Origin: JAPLDA01 sp043783155
GTDB lineage: Bacteria; Bacteroidota; Bacteroidia; AKYH767-A; 2013-40CM-41-45
Assembly (NCBI GenBank): GCA_043783155.1
Contig: JAYVZS010000001.1
Span: 1-7,352 of the forward strand
Length of the DNA stretch: 7,352 nucleotides
Reading direction: 5' to 3'
The number at the start of each line of letters is the position of its first letter. Position 1 is the first letter of the stretch. Shown here piece after piece: positions 1 through 6,822 of this stretch. Both the position numbers and the translations under genes were made by a program. Under the pieces are notes generated by a model that searched no databases, was not told where the DNA came from, and worked only from the letters and a program-made list of their open reading frames with translations.

Positions 1-2
1 CA

Positions 3-30
3 GATCCCGATACGCTTCGCTACCGGGATC
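3..30. repeat. Intergenic hairpin, GATCCCG arms
   Basis: A perfect 7-bp inverted repeat, GATCCCG at 3-9 and CGGGATC at 24-30, encloses a 14-nt loop. It has no following T-tract, so it is not a typical intrinsic terminator. Hairpins of this CCCGATA...TACCGGGA style are, from memory, common between genes in Bacteroidota. Here it begins a cluster of hairpins reaching 81. The upstream gene lies outside the window. Confidence 0.6.
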
Positions 31-41
31 AATTCGACTTA

Positions 42-81
42 ATCGTTTCAGTGCACCGCCTGCGGCGGTTTCTAAAACGAT
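42..81. repeat. Two-level hairpin (ATCGTTT outer, ACCGCC inner arms)
   Basis: The outer arms ATCGTTT (42-48) and AAACGAT (75-81) are perfectly complementary. Between them lies an inner perfect hairpin, ACCGCC (55-60), loop TGC, GGCGGT (64-69). The two stems share a centre within a base or two, so the whole would fold as one stem with an internal loop. It could be an RNA-end structure of an upstream gene or a repeat of the Bacteroidota intergenic type. No T-tract follows. Confidence 0.6.
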
Positions 82-143
82 AGTCTCATTGATTTAAAAG
101 TGAAATATCATTGCATAATATATTCTCATTTCGAACAATTACA

Positions 144-174
144 TTGCGTTTATTGGAAATAAAAATTAGATTTG
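144..174 (+). promoter_or_regulatory. Predicted Bacteroidota-type promoter for the lipoprotein gene
   Basis: TTG at 144-146 is separated by 20 nt from TAGATTTG at 167-174. This matches the Bacteroidota consensus of a TTG-containing -33 element about 19-21 nt before TAnnTTTG. The nearest plausible gene start is at 319, which would leave a leader of roughly 140 nt. The -7 element overlaps the TTGTTCGGATAA sequence at 172-183. An alternative reading is that this is one arm of an imperfect inverted repeat (TTCGAACAA at 130-138, TTGTTCGGA at 172-180). Confidence 0.45.
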
Positions 175-318
175 TTCGGATAACTAATGCTATGCGCCAC
201 CATTAAGGTTACAACAATTTGTTAGTCACTACAAAAAAACGCGAAAGAAATAGCCGAACGAAATCTTCACAATTAAATTTCAGAACTGATTTGACAAGCC
301 CTATTAATTCCTATTTGA

Positions 319-786
319 ATGAAAGTTATTCAATTAATATTTATTATTATTTTTTGTTCCTGTTCCGGAGACGCTCAACGCGAACTTGTTGGAACATGGA
401 AAGTAAAGAATTATAATCTTTGGGAAAAAGGCATTGCTTTCTTAAAAGGTGTCAGATTTTTAGAAGGTGGTCATGAGCTTACTTTAAACGGTGACTCCAG
501 TTATAGAGAACAAAGCTGTGGAACAATTACTATCGGCAGTTGGGTGCACAAGGGAGATTCGATAATTCTTAACGGTGACAAAATGTGGTATCGAAATGCA
601 AAATGGTATATCGAAAACAGAAACAATAGTTATGATTCAATAATTGGAATTTATTCTCATTCAAGAACAGCATTTGTTATAGAGAAAAATAAACTCGTCA
701 AAATTTCCAATAAAAATAGTTACAGTGTTCCACCAGATGGTTCAAAAAAATTAATGAAAGGATATTCCTTGACGATACTTAAATAA
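319..786 (+). CDS. Small putative lipoprotein, lipocalin-like
   Basis: A 155-aa protein of unknown function. Residues 4-12 are strongly hydrophobic and end in FCSC followed by SGD, so C15 is a plausible lipidated cysteine. The lipobox has Phe and Cys where Leu/Val and Ala/Ser are usual, so it is not ideal. The mature part is short and looks all-beta: a GTW motif at 25-27, then GSWxxxGDSIIL at 73-84. This resembles the repeated GxW and GDSI strands of small Bacteroidota lipocalin-like lipoproteins. The expected place is the periplasmic side of a membrane. The ATG at 319 is chosen because the signal peptide starts directly there; no strong ribosome binding site precedes it. It lies between a TATGCGC core at 190 and the palindromic spacer at 842, so it may be a mobile cassette gene. 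The gene is AT-rich. The lipoprotein call is moderately sure; the fold is inferred. Confidence 0.75.
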   Translation: MKVIQLIFIIIFCSCSGDAQRELVGTWKVKNYNLWEKGIAFLKGVRFLEGGHELTLNGDSSYREQSCGTITIGSWVHKGDSIILNGDKMWYRNAKWYIENRNNSYDSIIGIYSHSRTAFVIEKNKLVKISNKNSYSVPPDGSKKLMKGYSLTILK

Positions 787-841
787 CAATCGAATAAATA
801 TTTTTCCTCAATTAGAAGGGTGCAACTCCGAAGTCGGGGGA

Positions 842-1048
842 GCGCATAACATTAAGAGAAAAATATTTTTTTGAAGGGTAGCAAAAGTTAGTGCCTTGCA
901 TGGAAGTAAATATGATTGATTCTTGAAAAAATTGCAACTGAGGAATAAGGAATGTTAGAGAATTTATTGTTGCAATTTTTTTATGTGAGCAGTGGTCTTT
1001 CTAATCCCTTCAAAAAATTCTTTCTTTAATTCCTACAAGGTTATGCGC
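842..1048. repeat. 207-nt nested palindrome, attC-like cassette boundary candidate
   Basis: Three perfect inverted repeats are nested around nearly the same centre. The outer arms are GCGCATAAC (842-850) and GTTATGCGC (1040-1048). The middle arms are TTTTTTGAAGGG (867-878) and CCCTTCAAAAAA (1006-1017). The inner arms are AAAAAATTGCAAC (926-938) and GTTGCAATTTTTT (969-981), with a 30-nt loop. Between the arms the two sides are imperfectly matched, giving bulges. A single strand of this region would fold into one long bulged hairpin. This is how integron attC sites are recognised, and GTTATGC resembles an attC core site. The element exactly fills the spacer between two unrelated genes. Alternatives are a MITE-like element with 9-bp terminal repeats or a large RNA hairpin. 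No integrase gene is in the window. Confidence 0.6.
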
Positions 1049-1098
1049 AACTCTTGGAGACACTGCTAACTTGAAACTGACCGCAAGAAAAGAACACC

Positions 1099-2268
1099 AT
1101 GACACTAACAGTGGAACAATACAAAGACTCTATTACAAATGCTCTTTCTGAAAATCAGATTGAGTTGCTTAAAGTGCTTTACAACTTTCCGAATTCAACT
1201 GCATCCGCAAAAGATTTAGCATCCGCATTAGGTTTTAAAAGCTTCCATGCTACTAATAGCCAAGTAGAGCAAATCGGTAAAATAATTGCAAAGCATTTAG
1301 GAGTTGAACCCAATCTCTATTGGGATGGAAGAGAGGAACGACCTGCATATTTCTTATTTGTTGGACCTAACGCTTTTGAACAGGGAAAGATAAGGGGGAC
1401 AGAAGATGGTTGGGAAATGGTTGAGAATTTACGCAAAGCAATTGAGAGTTTACAACCGACAACCACAAGCAACTCTTATTTGTTTGTTTGGAATCCTAAA
1501 CGTTGGGATTGGGAAAATCTTGAAGATGATATTGAACAAGTTGAGCTAACAGGCAAAACAAAAAACCGTTGGAGTTGCGGAAACACTAAATCAATTCAAG
1601 TAGGTGACAGAATTTTTCTTGTAAAACTTGGAACAGAACCCAAAGGTATTATTGCGGCAGGGTTTGCAACAACAACGCCTTTTGAAGAAAAACATTGGAC
1701 AGGCGAAAATCGTCAAGCACTTTACATAGACATTGATTTTGATGTTTTGCTCAATTCTGAAAAAGAACCAATTCTTACACTGGACATTTTAAAAACTGGA
1801 AACCTTGCAAAACAATATTCGTGGACACCACAAGCATCAGGAATTTCAATCCTACCAGAAATTGTTGACGAACTTGAGGCAGTTTGGTTTGACTTCTTGC
1901 GAACACACAACATAAGGCGCAATCCATTCATTCCTACAATTGACAACTCCAAAAAAACATTTATAGAGGGAACAGTTAATCAAGTTTTACAGACGAGATA
2001 TGAAAGAAATCCATACGCAAGGAAAGCATGTGTAACTCACTATGGTTATTCATGTAAGGTGTGCGACTTCAACTTTGAAAAGCATTATGGACACCTTGGG
2101 AAAAATTTTATTCATGTTCATCACTTAATACAAGTGGCAATAGTTGGCAAGACCTATGAAGTTGACCCAATAAAAGATTTGCGACCTGTTTGCCCAAACT
2201 GCCATTCAATGCTTCACAAACAAACCCCCCCATTGACTATTGAAGAACTTATATCTTTACTTGGATGA
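1099..2268 (+). CDS. EVE-like/HNH nuclease, probable type IV restriction enzyme
   Basis: A 389-aa protein in three parts. Residues about 15-95 resemble a winged-helix-like domain found at the N-terminus of other HNH proteins. Residues about 126-262 look like an EVE (PUA-like) domain: they open with SYLFVWNPKRW (N132, P133) and include a CGNTKSIQVGDRIFLVK stretch. EVE domains bind DNA containing modified cytosine in a pocket. Residues 311-374 form an HNH nuclease with zinc ligands C319/C322 and C365/C368, the HVHH motif with H341 and H342, N367, and H369 or H373. All key residues are present, so it should be active. The order reader then HNH fits modification-dependent endonucleases, which cut invading DNA with modified bases and need no methyltransferase. 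None is present here. The ATG at 1099 follows an A-rich stretch (AAGAAAAGAACACC), usual in Bacteroidota. No clear promoter is seen; the palindrome at 842-1048 lies just upstream. The gene is AT-rich and probably horizontally acquired. The HNH call is very sure; the modified-DNA target is inferred from family architecture. Confidence 0.9.
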   Translation: MTLTVEQYKDSITNALSENQIELLKVLYNFPNSTASAKDLASALGFKSFHATNSQVEQIGKIIAKHLGVEPNLYWDGREERPAYFLFVGPNAFEQGKIRGTEDGWEMVENLRKAIESLQPTTTSNSYLFVWNPKRWDWENLEDDIEQVELTGKTKNRWSCGNTKSIQVGDRIFLVKLGTEPKGIIAAGFATTTPFEEKHWTGENRQALYIDIDFDVLLNSEKEPILTLDILKTGNLAKQYSWTPQASGISILPEIVDELEAVWFDFLRTHNIRRNPFIPTIDNSKKTFIEGTVNQVLQTRYERNPYARKACVTHYGYSCKVCDFNFEKHYGHLGKNFIHVHHLIQVAIVGKTYEVDPIKDLRPVCPNCHSMLHKQTPPLTIEELISLLG

Positions 2269-2786
2269 AACGACCATCTAACAACCAGTGGTGCGAACCT
2301 CAAACACTGGTGCTTCGACCGAACAGCAGGGCCGCACATAATCGAGTAGGTGGCCATTAGCAGAATTACCCACGATGCGCCTCTCCCACCATCCAGCAAT
2401 TCTGCGGGACGGTTCATTAAGTTGTGGAGCTACTTTAAAATAGTGTTCGAGCATGGATTCATAACTACGATTCTGTAATATTGTTAACATAATCGGGGCA
2501 AGCAAAACAGGATTTTGAGCTACAGCCTATCCTCCCATTCGCCTTCAACTCCACTTCCCGGCTTGTCTGTATGAAATTCCTAATCTGATTAAATTCTTAT
2601 GTTTTCTTTCAGGATTTTTTTTCCGCATGAGCGGAACCAAATGCAGGTACTCAATTGGTTTCGTAACCAACTGTTGGGTGTCTTTGTGTTTCCAGATTGA
2701 AACTCGAATCCTGATCAATAGCCCTGACAGTAGCGGAAAGCCTCCCGCTTTTCGTGGGAGCTTGGAGCGAATGGCAGGACAGAAGG
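2269..2786. other. Gene-free stretch with several short hairpins
   Basis: No open frame here reads like a known protein; the longest minus-strand frame (about 2278-2505, TTG start) has no recognisable motif. The stretch holds perfect short inverted repeats: ACCAGTG/CACTGGT (2284-2290, 2305-2311), TTCCGC/GCGGAA (2621-2626, 2631-2636) and TTGGTT/AACCAA (2655-2660, 2665-2670). A bulged stem AAGCcTCCC/GGGAGCTT spans about 2738-2763. None has a T-tract in the right place. It may be degraded accessory DNA between the nuclease gene and the broken reductase gene. Confidence 0.5.
2284..2311. repeat. Hairpin just downstream of the nuclease gene
   Basis: A perfect 7-bp inverted repeat, ACCAGTG and CACTGGT, encloses a 14-nt loop and begins 15 nt after the stop codon at 2268. 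The arms also give a partial direct repeat (CAGTGGTGC, CACTGGTGC). ATCTAAC at 2276-2282 fits the RYYYAAC pattern of an attC outer core. However, I find no matching GTTRRRY partner downstream, so at most it is half of a boundary element. It could also act as a weak transcript end. Confidence 0.4.
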
Positions 2787-3106
2787 TTAATCAAAGTGGT
2801 AACGTATCGCTTCAAATAAAAAAATATTTTCAATTAATTTGTCCGAAACAGACATCCATTGCTGAATGCCGGCATTGTTAACGAGCACATTCAGATCATT
2901 GTGTTCTTCCGAAATCCAACTAACAATTTTTCCCTTTCATTGCTTTCCAACAAATCACATTGCCTTGTTATAACAAATGGAAGTTTACGTTTTGCTTCAT
3001 CCAGAACCTCCTGTCGACTTCCGCAAATTATGACCGTATTATTTTCTTTAATGAACCTTTCGGTGAGCCCGAAACCGATACCTGAAGCCCCACCTGTGAT
3101 GAGAAT
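2787..3106 (-). pseudogene. Broken short-chain dehydrogenase/reductase (DltE-like)
   Basis: Reading the minus strand from 3106, the protein begins ILITGGASGIGFGLTERF, the TGxxxGxG nucleotide-binding motif of classical short-chain dehydrogenases. It continues through a CGSRQEVLDEAKRK segment to about 2925. Near 2918-2923 the frame shifts by one base: adding one A to GTTAGT would restore the sequence K-L-L-S-W-I. The second frame then gives WISEEHNDLNVLVNNAGIQQ, with the conserved NNAG motif, and MSVSD to 2841. Homology ends there and the frame runs to a stop at 2787-2789. An in-frame TAA (3107-3109) lies directly before the first conserved residue, and no start codon is found upstream. The catalytic Ser and YxxxK part is missing: about 100 residues remain of the usual 230-250. 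From memory it is closest to DltE-type reductases. The subfamily is less certain than the SDR assignment. Confidence 0.85.
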
Positions 3107-3125
3107 TTATTGTTTGATATTTTCA

Positions 3126-3149
3126 AGTGTATTTTTTGTTGAATACACT
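3126..3149. terminator. Hairpin downstream of the kelch-like gene
   Basis: A perfect 8-bp stem, AGTGTATT (3126-3133) and AATACACT (3142-3149), has an 8-nt loop. It begins 20 nt beyond the stop codon of the minus-strand gene ending at 3170. On the minus strand the stem is followed by TGAAAATATC rather than a T-tract, so it is a weak candidate for ending the operon transcript. Confidence 0.35.
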
Positions 3150-3169
3150 AAAGTGAAGTAGCACCGAAT

Positions 3170-4768
3170 TTACTTAGCCAGAATTAACTTCACCGCTTTA
3201 TCAGAAGTTCCCGCTTTGATCCGGCAAAAATAAGTTCCTGGTTTGGTACGGCTTCCATCCCAGGTAAACTTTGAAAAACCTGTTGCTGCTATTCCTTCAA
3301 ATAAAGTGGTAATTTTTTTTCCGGCTACCGTAACAATCTCCACTTCCACTTTTTCTTTTTCATTCAGAGAAAATCCGATGTTAAAAATTCCATGCGACGG
3401 ATTCGGATAGACGGATAAATCATTCACAGCATTTTTAATCATCAGTTCCTGTACGGCATCCGGAATCTTGTTAATGTATATCTCAAACACAACCTTATTG
3501 GCCCTGCTCATACCTGCCGGATCGAGACCTGCCACGTTCGGCAAATCACTTTGAATGCCGCTTACAATGTAACCCACCTTTGTATTCCCCGAAAGCGCGT
3601 TGAGATCAATGATGCCATGGTGCAGCAACGAAACAGAAGTATCAGCAATGAACCTTGCGTTGGAGCCGAGTAGTGAAGGCATGTGAACAGGCAAACTGTA
3701 TTCCGCTAAATTGCCGAGACTGTCGCGCGAAACTTTGCTGATCGTGTTCACAAACGGAACCAATGTATCTTGCACCAATGCATGTGTGAGTGTGTCGTAC
3801 GTATATAAACTCATACCTCCAAAGAAAATTGTATGCATGAAATTATTCGCCGAATCATACACCGGCATCGAGGCAGTTTCATATTGATTGAGATTCTGGT
3901 TGAATGAACTGTTCACATGCGTAGAAGTATCTCTTATATCGATCGGGCTCAGGTATGGAAGGTTGGCAAACTTCTGAAACACGCCTCCGAATGCGGTAAA
4001 TCCGTATTCATCATTGGGATAAATCTGTGGAACCAGGTTATAATCGCGACGATGAAAATTATCGGTGTCTTGTACAGTTGAATAATCTGAAATACTCAGC
4101 GATGATCCGTTATCATGAATTTTAAACTTCCTGATCTCTGTAGTGTAATGTTGGTTAAATAAAATAGAGCCGATGGTATTGTCATAAATTCCATTGAAGC
4201 GCTGCCCAAAAATCAAATAATACGTCGAATCAATTTTTTCCAGGTGTCCGCCCGTAACAGCAAGATTACTATCCGTGACCTGGCGAAAATAAGGAGCAAT
4301 GTCGGTTCCGTTTATAACGGCACTCATGAGCCCGTTAAGGTCTATAGCAGCAAGTGTTGGAAAAGTTATCCATGAACTAATGCTGTCTTGCCTTCCAAAA
4401 CCACCGATCATATAAAGCGTACTGCTGTCGCGATAGAACTCCATGTTAGTAGAGAAAATTGATTCAAATAAATCTACCGGCAATGAATCTGCCGCGGCGG
4501 ACCAACGCAGGTTATTTGACGGATCAATCACAAAGACAGAATCATTTCTTCCATTTGAAGAGAAGGCAATACCGGATTGGAAATTATGAAGCCCTTCACT
4601 TCTTCCTCCGATGATGATCCATTTTCCGTTCCACTCAGCAAAAGCGCCTGAATGAACTGGCGGCATTACTGTAATGGAAGACGGCACAATGCTGACAGAA
4701 AATTGTTCCTGCGCATACACATCAGTAATAAATGCAAAAAGTAAAATCAGCAGGTGAATTCTTTTCAT
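3170..4768 (-). CDS. Secreted kelch-like propeller protein with T9SS sorting domain
   Basis: A 532-aa exported protein of unknown function. A signal peptide covers residues 1-20 (KR followed by a hydrophobic core, ending VYAQ). Residues about 35-430 contain spaced hydrophobic-GG strands: IIIGG (51-55), YMIGG (119-123), YLIFG (184-188), FTAFGG (257-262) and TIFFGG (313-318). This is the pattern of kelch-like beta-propeller blades. Residues about 450-532 are a type IX secretion sorting domain: VYPNPSHGIFNI, then VAGKKI, then PGTYFCRI and a VKLILAK end. The protein is therefore expected to cross the outer membrane and be attached to the surface or released. No catalytic residues are recognisable; propellers of this type often bind ligands or proteins. 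Its start lies 28 nt after the stop of the sugar dehydrogenase gene, with no promoter between them, so the two are probably co-transcribed. The export signals are very sure; the kelch assignment is moderately sure. Confidence 0.88.
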   Translation of the reverse strand: MKRIHLLILLFAFITDVYAQEQFSVSIVPSSITVMPPVHSGAFAEWNGKWIIIGGRSEGLHNFQSGIAFSSNGRNDSVFVIDPSNNLRWSAAADSLPVDLFESIFSTNMEFYRDSSTLYMIGGFGRQDSISSWITFPTLAAIDLNGLMSAVINGTDIAPYFRQVTDSNLAVTGGHLEKIDSTYYLIFGQRFNGIYDNTIGSILFNQHYTTEIRKFKIHDNGSSLSISDYSTVQDTDNFHRRDYNLVPQIYPNDEYGFTAFGGVFQKFANLPYLSPIDIRDTSTHVNSSFNQNLNQYETASMPVYDSANNFMHTIFFGGMSLYTYDTLTHALVQDTLVPFVNTISKVSRDSLGNLAEYSLPVHMPSLLGSNARFIADTSVSLLHHGIIDLNALSGNTKVGYIVSGIQSDLPNVAGLDPAGMSRANKVVFEIYINKIPDAVQELMIKNAVNDLSVYPNPSHGIFNIGFSLNEKEKVEVEIVTVAGKKITTLFEGIAATGFSKFTWDGSRTKPGTYFCRIKAGTSDKAVKLILAK

Positions 4769-4796
4769 TACTTCAGTTTCAACTTTCAGCAGGATA

Positions 4797-6689
4797 TTAA
4801 TTCACAACAAAATTTTTCACAATACTGCCTTTTCCATCGTATATGTTCAGTGAGTAAATACCATTTGAAATTCCGGGAACTGAAAAATTCAACTGGTGCG
4901 CTCCCTCAGAAATATGAACATCTTCTTTGTAAACAGGTTGTCCGAGAACATCTGTTACCTCCATGCTCATCACCTCATCTTTCTGGGCATAAAAACGAAG
5001 AATAAAATTTCCGGTATTCGGATTCGGGAAAAGCGAAACGTTTACGAGCGAATGATCTGTGACACCTGCACAGATATCCACACGAACACTTTGAGAGGAA
5101 GTTTCTGTGCATCCGTTGCCATCAGAATAAGTATAATATATAGTATGTGTTCCTACACCGGCAACAGAAGGATCAAAATTAGTTCCTGATACACCATGCC
5201 CGCTGAAAGTTCCGCCAACCGGGCTTGGAGTCAGCGGCACAGCTGAATTGTAAATGCAATAGAGCGTATCCAGTCCGCTGAAACTTACCACGGGCGCAGT
5301 CACGAATGAAACATGAACAGTTGAAGAAGTATTTAAACAGGCGCTTGTATCGATAACTGTTACATGGTAATCGCCACCCTGAGTTATAGAAATAGAAGAG
5401 GTATCGCCAGCAACCGGTCCGCCACTCCATGACCATACGTAATGAAATCCGTTTCCGTTCGGTGTATGCAATGTTGTGGATAAAGCACCGCAAACGAAAA
5501 GTGTATCACGATCAGAAATGTAAGCAACAGGTAAACAGGTTTGTCCCTGGAATCTTAAGATCGTACCGGTTCCTGTTGTTCCTGCTCCGTAATTCGCCAC
5601 ATACAATTCGCCAAAAGCGTCTTCGCCCATGGACGTAAAAGATCCGTTAGCTGAAACAGCAGCACTGTCATAGAAATTATTCCCAACATGTGTGATGGAA
5701 CGAATACCGATTGCAGAAGTAATGTTATCTGTATAAAAATATTTTCCAAACAGGCCTGAAAACTTAGCGCCACGGTAAACATATCCACCGATAATTGCTT
5801 TCATACCGGTAGTATGATTTTTCACTAAGATCGGATCCACCTTATTTGTGATGGTACAATTAGGTGAAGCAGCAGTATTCTGAACCAATCCTTCATAGCA
5901 ATGCCATCCGTAATTTTCTCCGCCATGACTGGATGAACGCTGATAATCGACTTCTTCCCAATGATCCTGGCCTACGTCGCCGATCCAGATATCACCATTC
6001 CATCTGTCAAAACTCCAGCGCCATGGATTGCGCAAACCATACGCCCAGATTTCATCTCGACCGTGAACACCCACAAATGGATTTGTAGAAGGAATTGTAT
6101 ATGCACCTCCACCGCTCACATCAATCCGCATCAGTTTTCCCATCAATGTATCAAGATTCTGTGAACGGTTACCCGGATCATTTTGGGAACCACCATCTCC
6201 GGTTCCGATGTATAAATATCCATCAGGACCAAAATTGAGATCACCACCATCGTGATTCAGGTTCCAGTGATAAATGTCAAGCAACACCTGTTCGCTTGAA
6301 GATACTGCTGAATCAGGATTTGACGCACTCACGCTGAACCTCGAAACGTGAATACGTCCGGTTGTCTTTTGCGTGTAGTAACAATAAAAATATCCAGTTG
6401 TGTGATAGTCGGGAGGAAATGCAAGGCCAAGCAAACCCCGTTCATTGTAAGCGGTTTCAACTTTGGTATGAATATCAAGAAAGATTCCGGGACGATGAGC
6501 GCCAGTGGAGTCTATGATCTTGATATAACCAAGACGTTCCACAATAAAGAGACGGCTATCGTCTGCACCTGCATTTTTAATGTCAACTGGTTGTGTAAAA
6601 CCAGTGGAAAAGGTAACCAGCGAAAGTTGCGAATAGCTCTTTACACTGAAAAGAAGAATAAAAAGGGAAGCGAAGTATAATTTTTTCAT
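4797..6689 (-). CDS. Secreted PQQ-type sugar dehydrogenase homologue with T9SS domain
   Basis: A 630-aa exported protein. Residues 1-20 are a signal peptide (KK, hydrophobic core, SYSQ). Residues about 22-382 match the glucose/sorbosone (soluble aldose) dehydrogenase propeller. This family oxidises sugars using pyrroloquinoline quinone and calcium. Key stretches are ERGLLGLAFPPDY (83-95), NHDGGDLNFGPDGYLYIGTG (145-164), GLRNPWRWSFD (218-228), DVGQDHWEEVDY (238-249) and GGENYGW (256-262). By comparison with the soluble glucose dehydrogenase, H146 and R220 correspond to its catalytic His and cofactor-contacting Arg. Residues about 385-540 form one or two Ig/PKD-like domains (VTVIDTSAC, then FSGHGVSG...YTYSDGNGC). 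Residues about 550-630 are a type IX sorting domain (LFPNPNTGNF, VLGQPVY, NGIYSLNI). True substrate and PQQ use are unproven, since many Bacteroidota members of this fold are uncharacterised. It is the first gene of a probable operon with the kelch-like gene. Confidence 0.93.
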   Translation of the reverse strand: MKKLYFASLFILLFSVKSYSQLSLVTFSTGFTQPVDIKNAGADDSRLFIVERLGYIKIIDSTGAHRPGIFLDIHTKVETAYNERGLLGLAFPPDYHTTGYFYCYYTQKTTGRIHVSRFSVSASNPDSAVSSSEQVLLDIYHWNLNHDGGDLNFGPDGYLYIGTGDGGSQNDPGNRSQNLDTLMGKLMRIDVSGGGAYTIPSTNPFVGVHGRDEIWAYGLRNPWRWSFDRWNGDIWIGDVGQDHWEEVDYQRSSSHGGENYGWHCYEGLVQNTAASPNCTITNKVDPILVKNHTTGMKAIIGGYVYRGAKFSGLFGKYFYTDNITSAIGIRSITHVGNNFYDSAAVSANGSFTSMGEDAFGELYVANYGAGTTGTGTILRFQGQTCLPVAYISDRDTLFVCGALSTTLHTPNGNGFHYVWSWSGGPVAGDTSSISITQGGDYHVTVIDTSACLNTSSTVHVSFVTAPVVSFSGLDTLYCIYNSAVPLTPSPVGGTFSGHGVSGTNFDPSVAGVGTHTIYYTYSDGNGCTETSSQSVRVDICAGVTDHSLVNVSLFPNPNTGNFILRFYAQKDEVMSMEVTDVLGQPVYKEDVHISEGAHQLNFSVPGISNGIYSLNIYDGKGSIVKNFVVN

Positions 6690-6707
6690 GGCGATAAAGG
6701 TTTCTGT

Positions 6708-6728
6708 TTTTTTGTCCGAACAAAATTA
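6708..6728 (-). promoter_or_regulatory. Predicted promoter and operator-like site of the sugar dehydrogenase operon
   Basis: On the minus strand TAATTTTG (6728-6721) fits the Bacteroidota -7 consensus TAnnTTTG and lies about 31 nt before the start codon at 6689. I see no good TTG at the expected -33 distance. It overlaps the near-palindrome TTGTCCGAACAA (6712-6723). A one-mismatch 16-nt copy of the T-rich site at 6708-6723 occurs in inverted orientation at 7024-7039, ahead of the 60-aa gene. Confidence 0.45.
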
Positions 6729-6770
6729 GAAATATCCTTTATATCTGAAACAGGAATGGAAATAAAAAAA

Positions 6771-6793
6771 GCTTAACCATTAACCGGTTAAGC
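6771..6793 (-). terminator. Intrinsic terminator of the 60-aa membrane protein gene
   Basis: Read on the minus strand, the perfect 8-bp stem GCTTAACC / GGTTAAGC has a 7-nt loop and is followed directly by TTTTTTTATT. This is a textbook rho-independent terminator, 29 nt past the stop codon at 6823. On the plus strand the stem is followed by CCTTTTC, a poorer tract, so it works mainly leftward. It separates this gene from the sugar dehydrogenase operon promoter. Confidence 0.85.
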
Positions 6794-6822
6794 CCTTTTC
6801 GCTGAAAGAAGTTAAAGTTGTT

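Noticed and set aside
219..416. 65-aa plus-strand frame overlapping the lipoprotein start
   Set aside because: It overlaps the lipoprotein gene in another frame, has a basic, unstructured composition and shows no motif.
842..1048. CRISPR array or tandem repeat
   Set aside because: The repeats are inverted and nested around one centre, with no direct repeats at regular spacing.
2278..2505. 75-aa minus-strand frame after the nuclease gene
   Set aside because: It needs a TTG start, has no recognisable motif and ends within the hairpin region near 2284-2311; a degraded fragment cannot be excluded.
2613..2636. TTCCGC/GCGGAA hairpin next to a T-run as a terminator
   Set aside because: The T-run lies before the stem on the plus strand, and A residues follow it on the minus strand, so neither direction fits an intrinsic terminator.
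2859..3161. 100-aa plus-strand frame
   Set aside because: It is antisense to the broken reductase gene, whose motifs are clear on the minus strand.
5179..5493. 104-aa minus-strand frame inside the sugar dehydrogenase gene
   Set aside because: It is an out-of-frame shadow of the Ig-like and sorting-domain region of the real gene.
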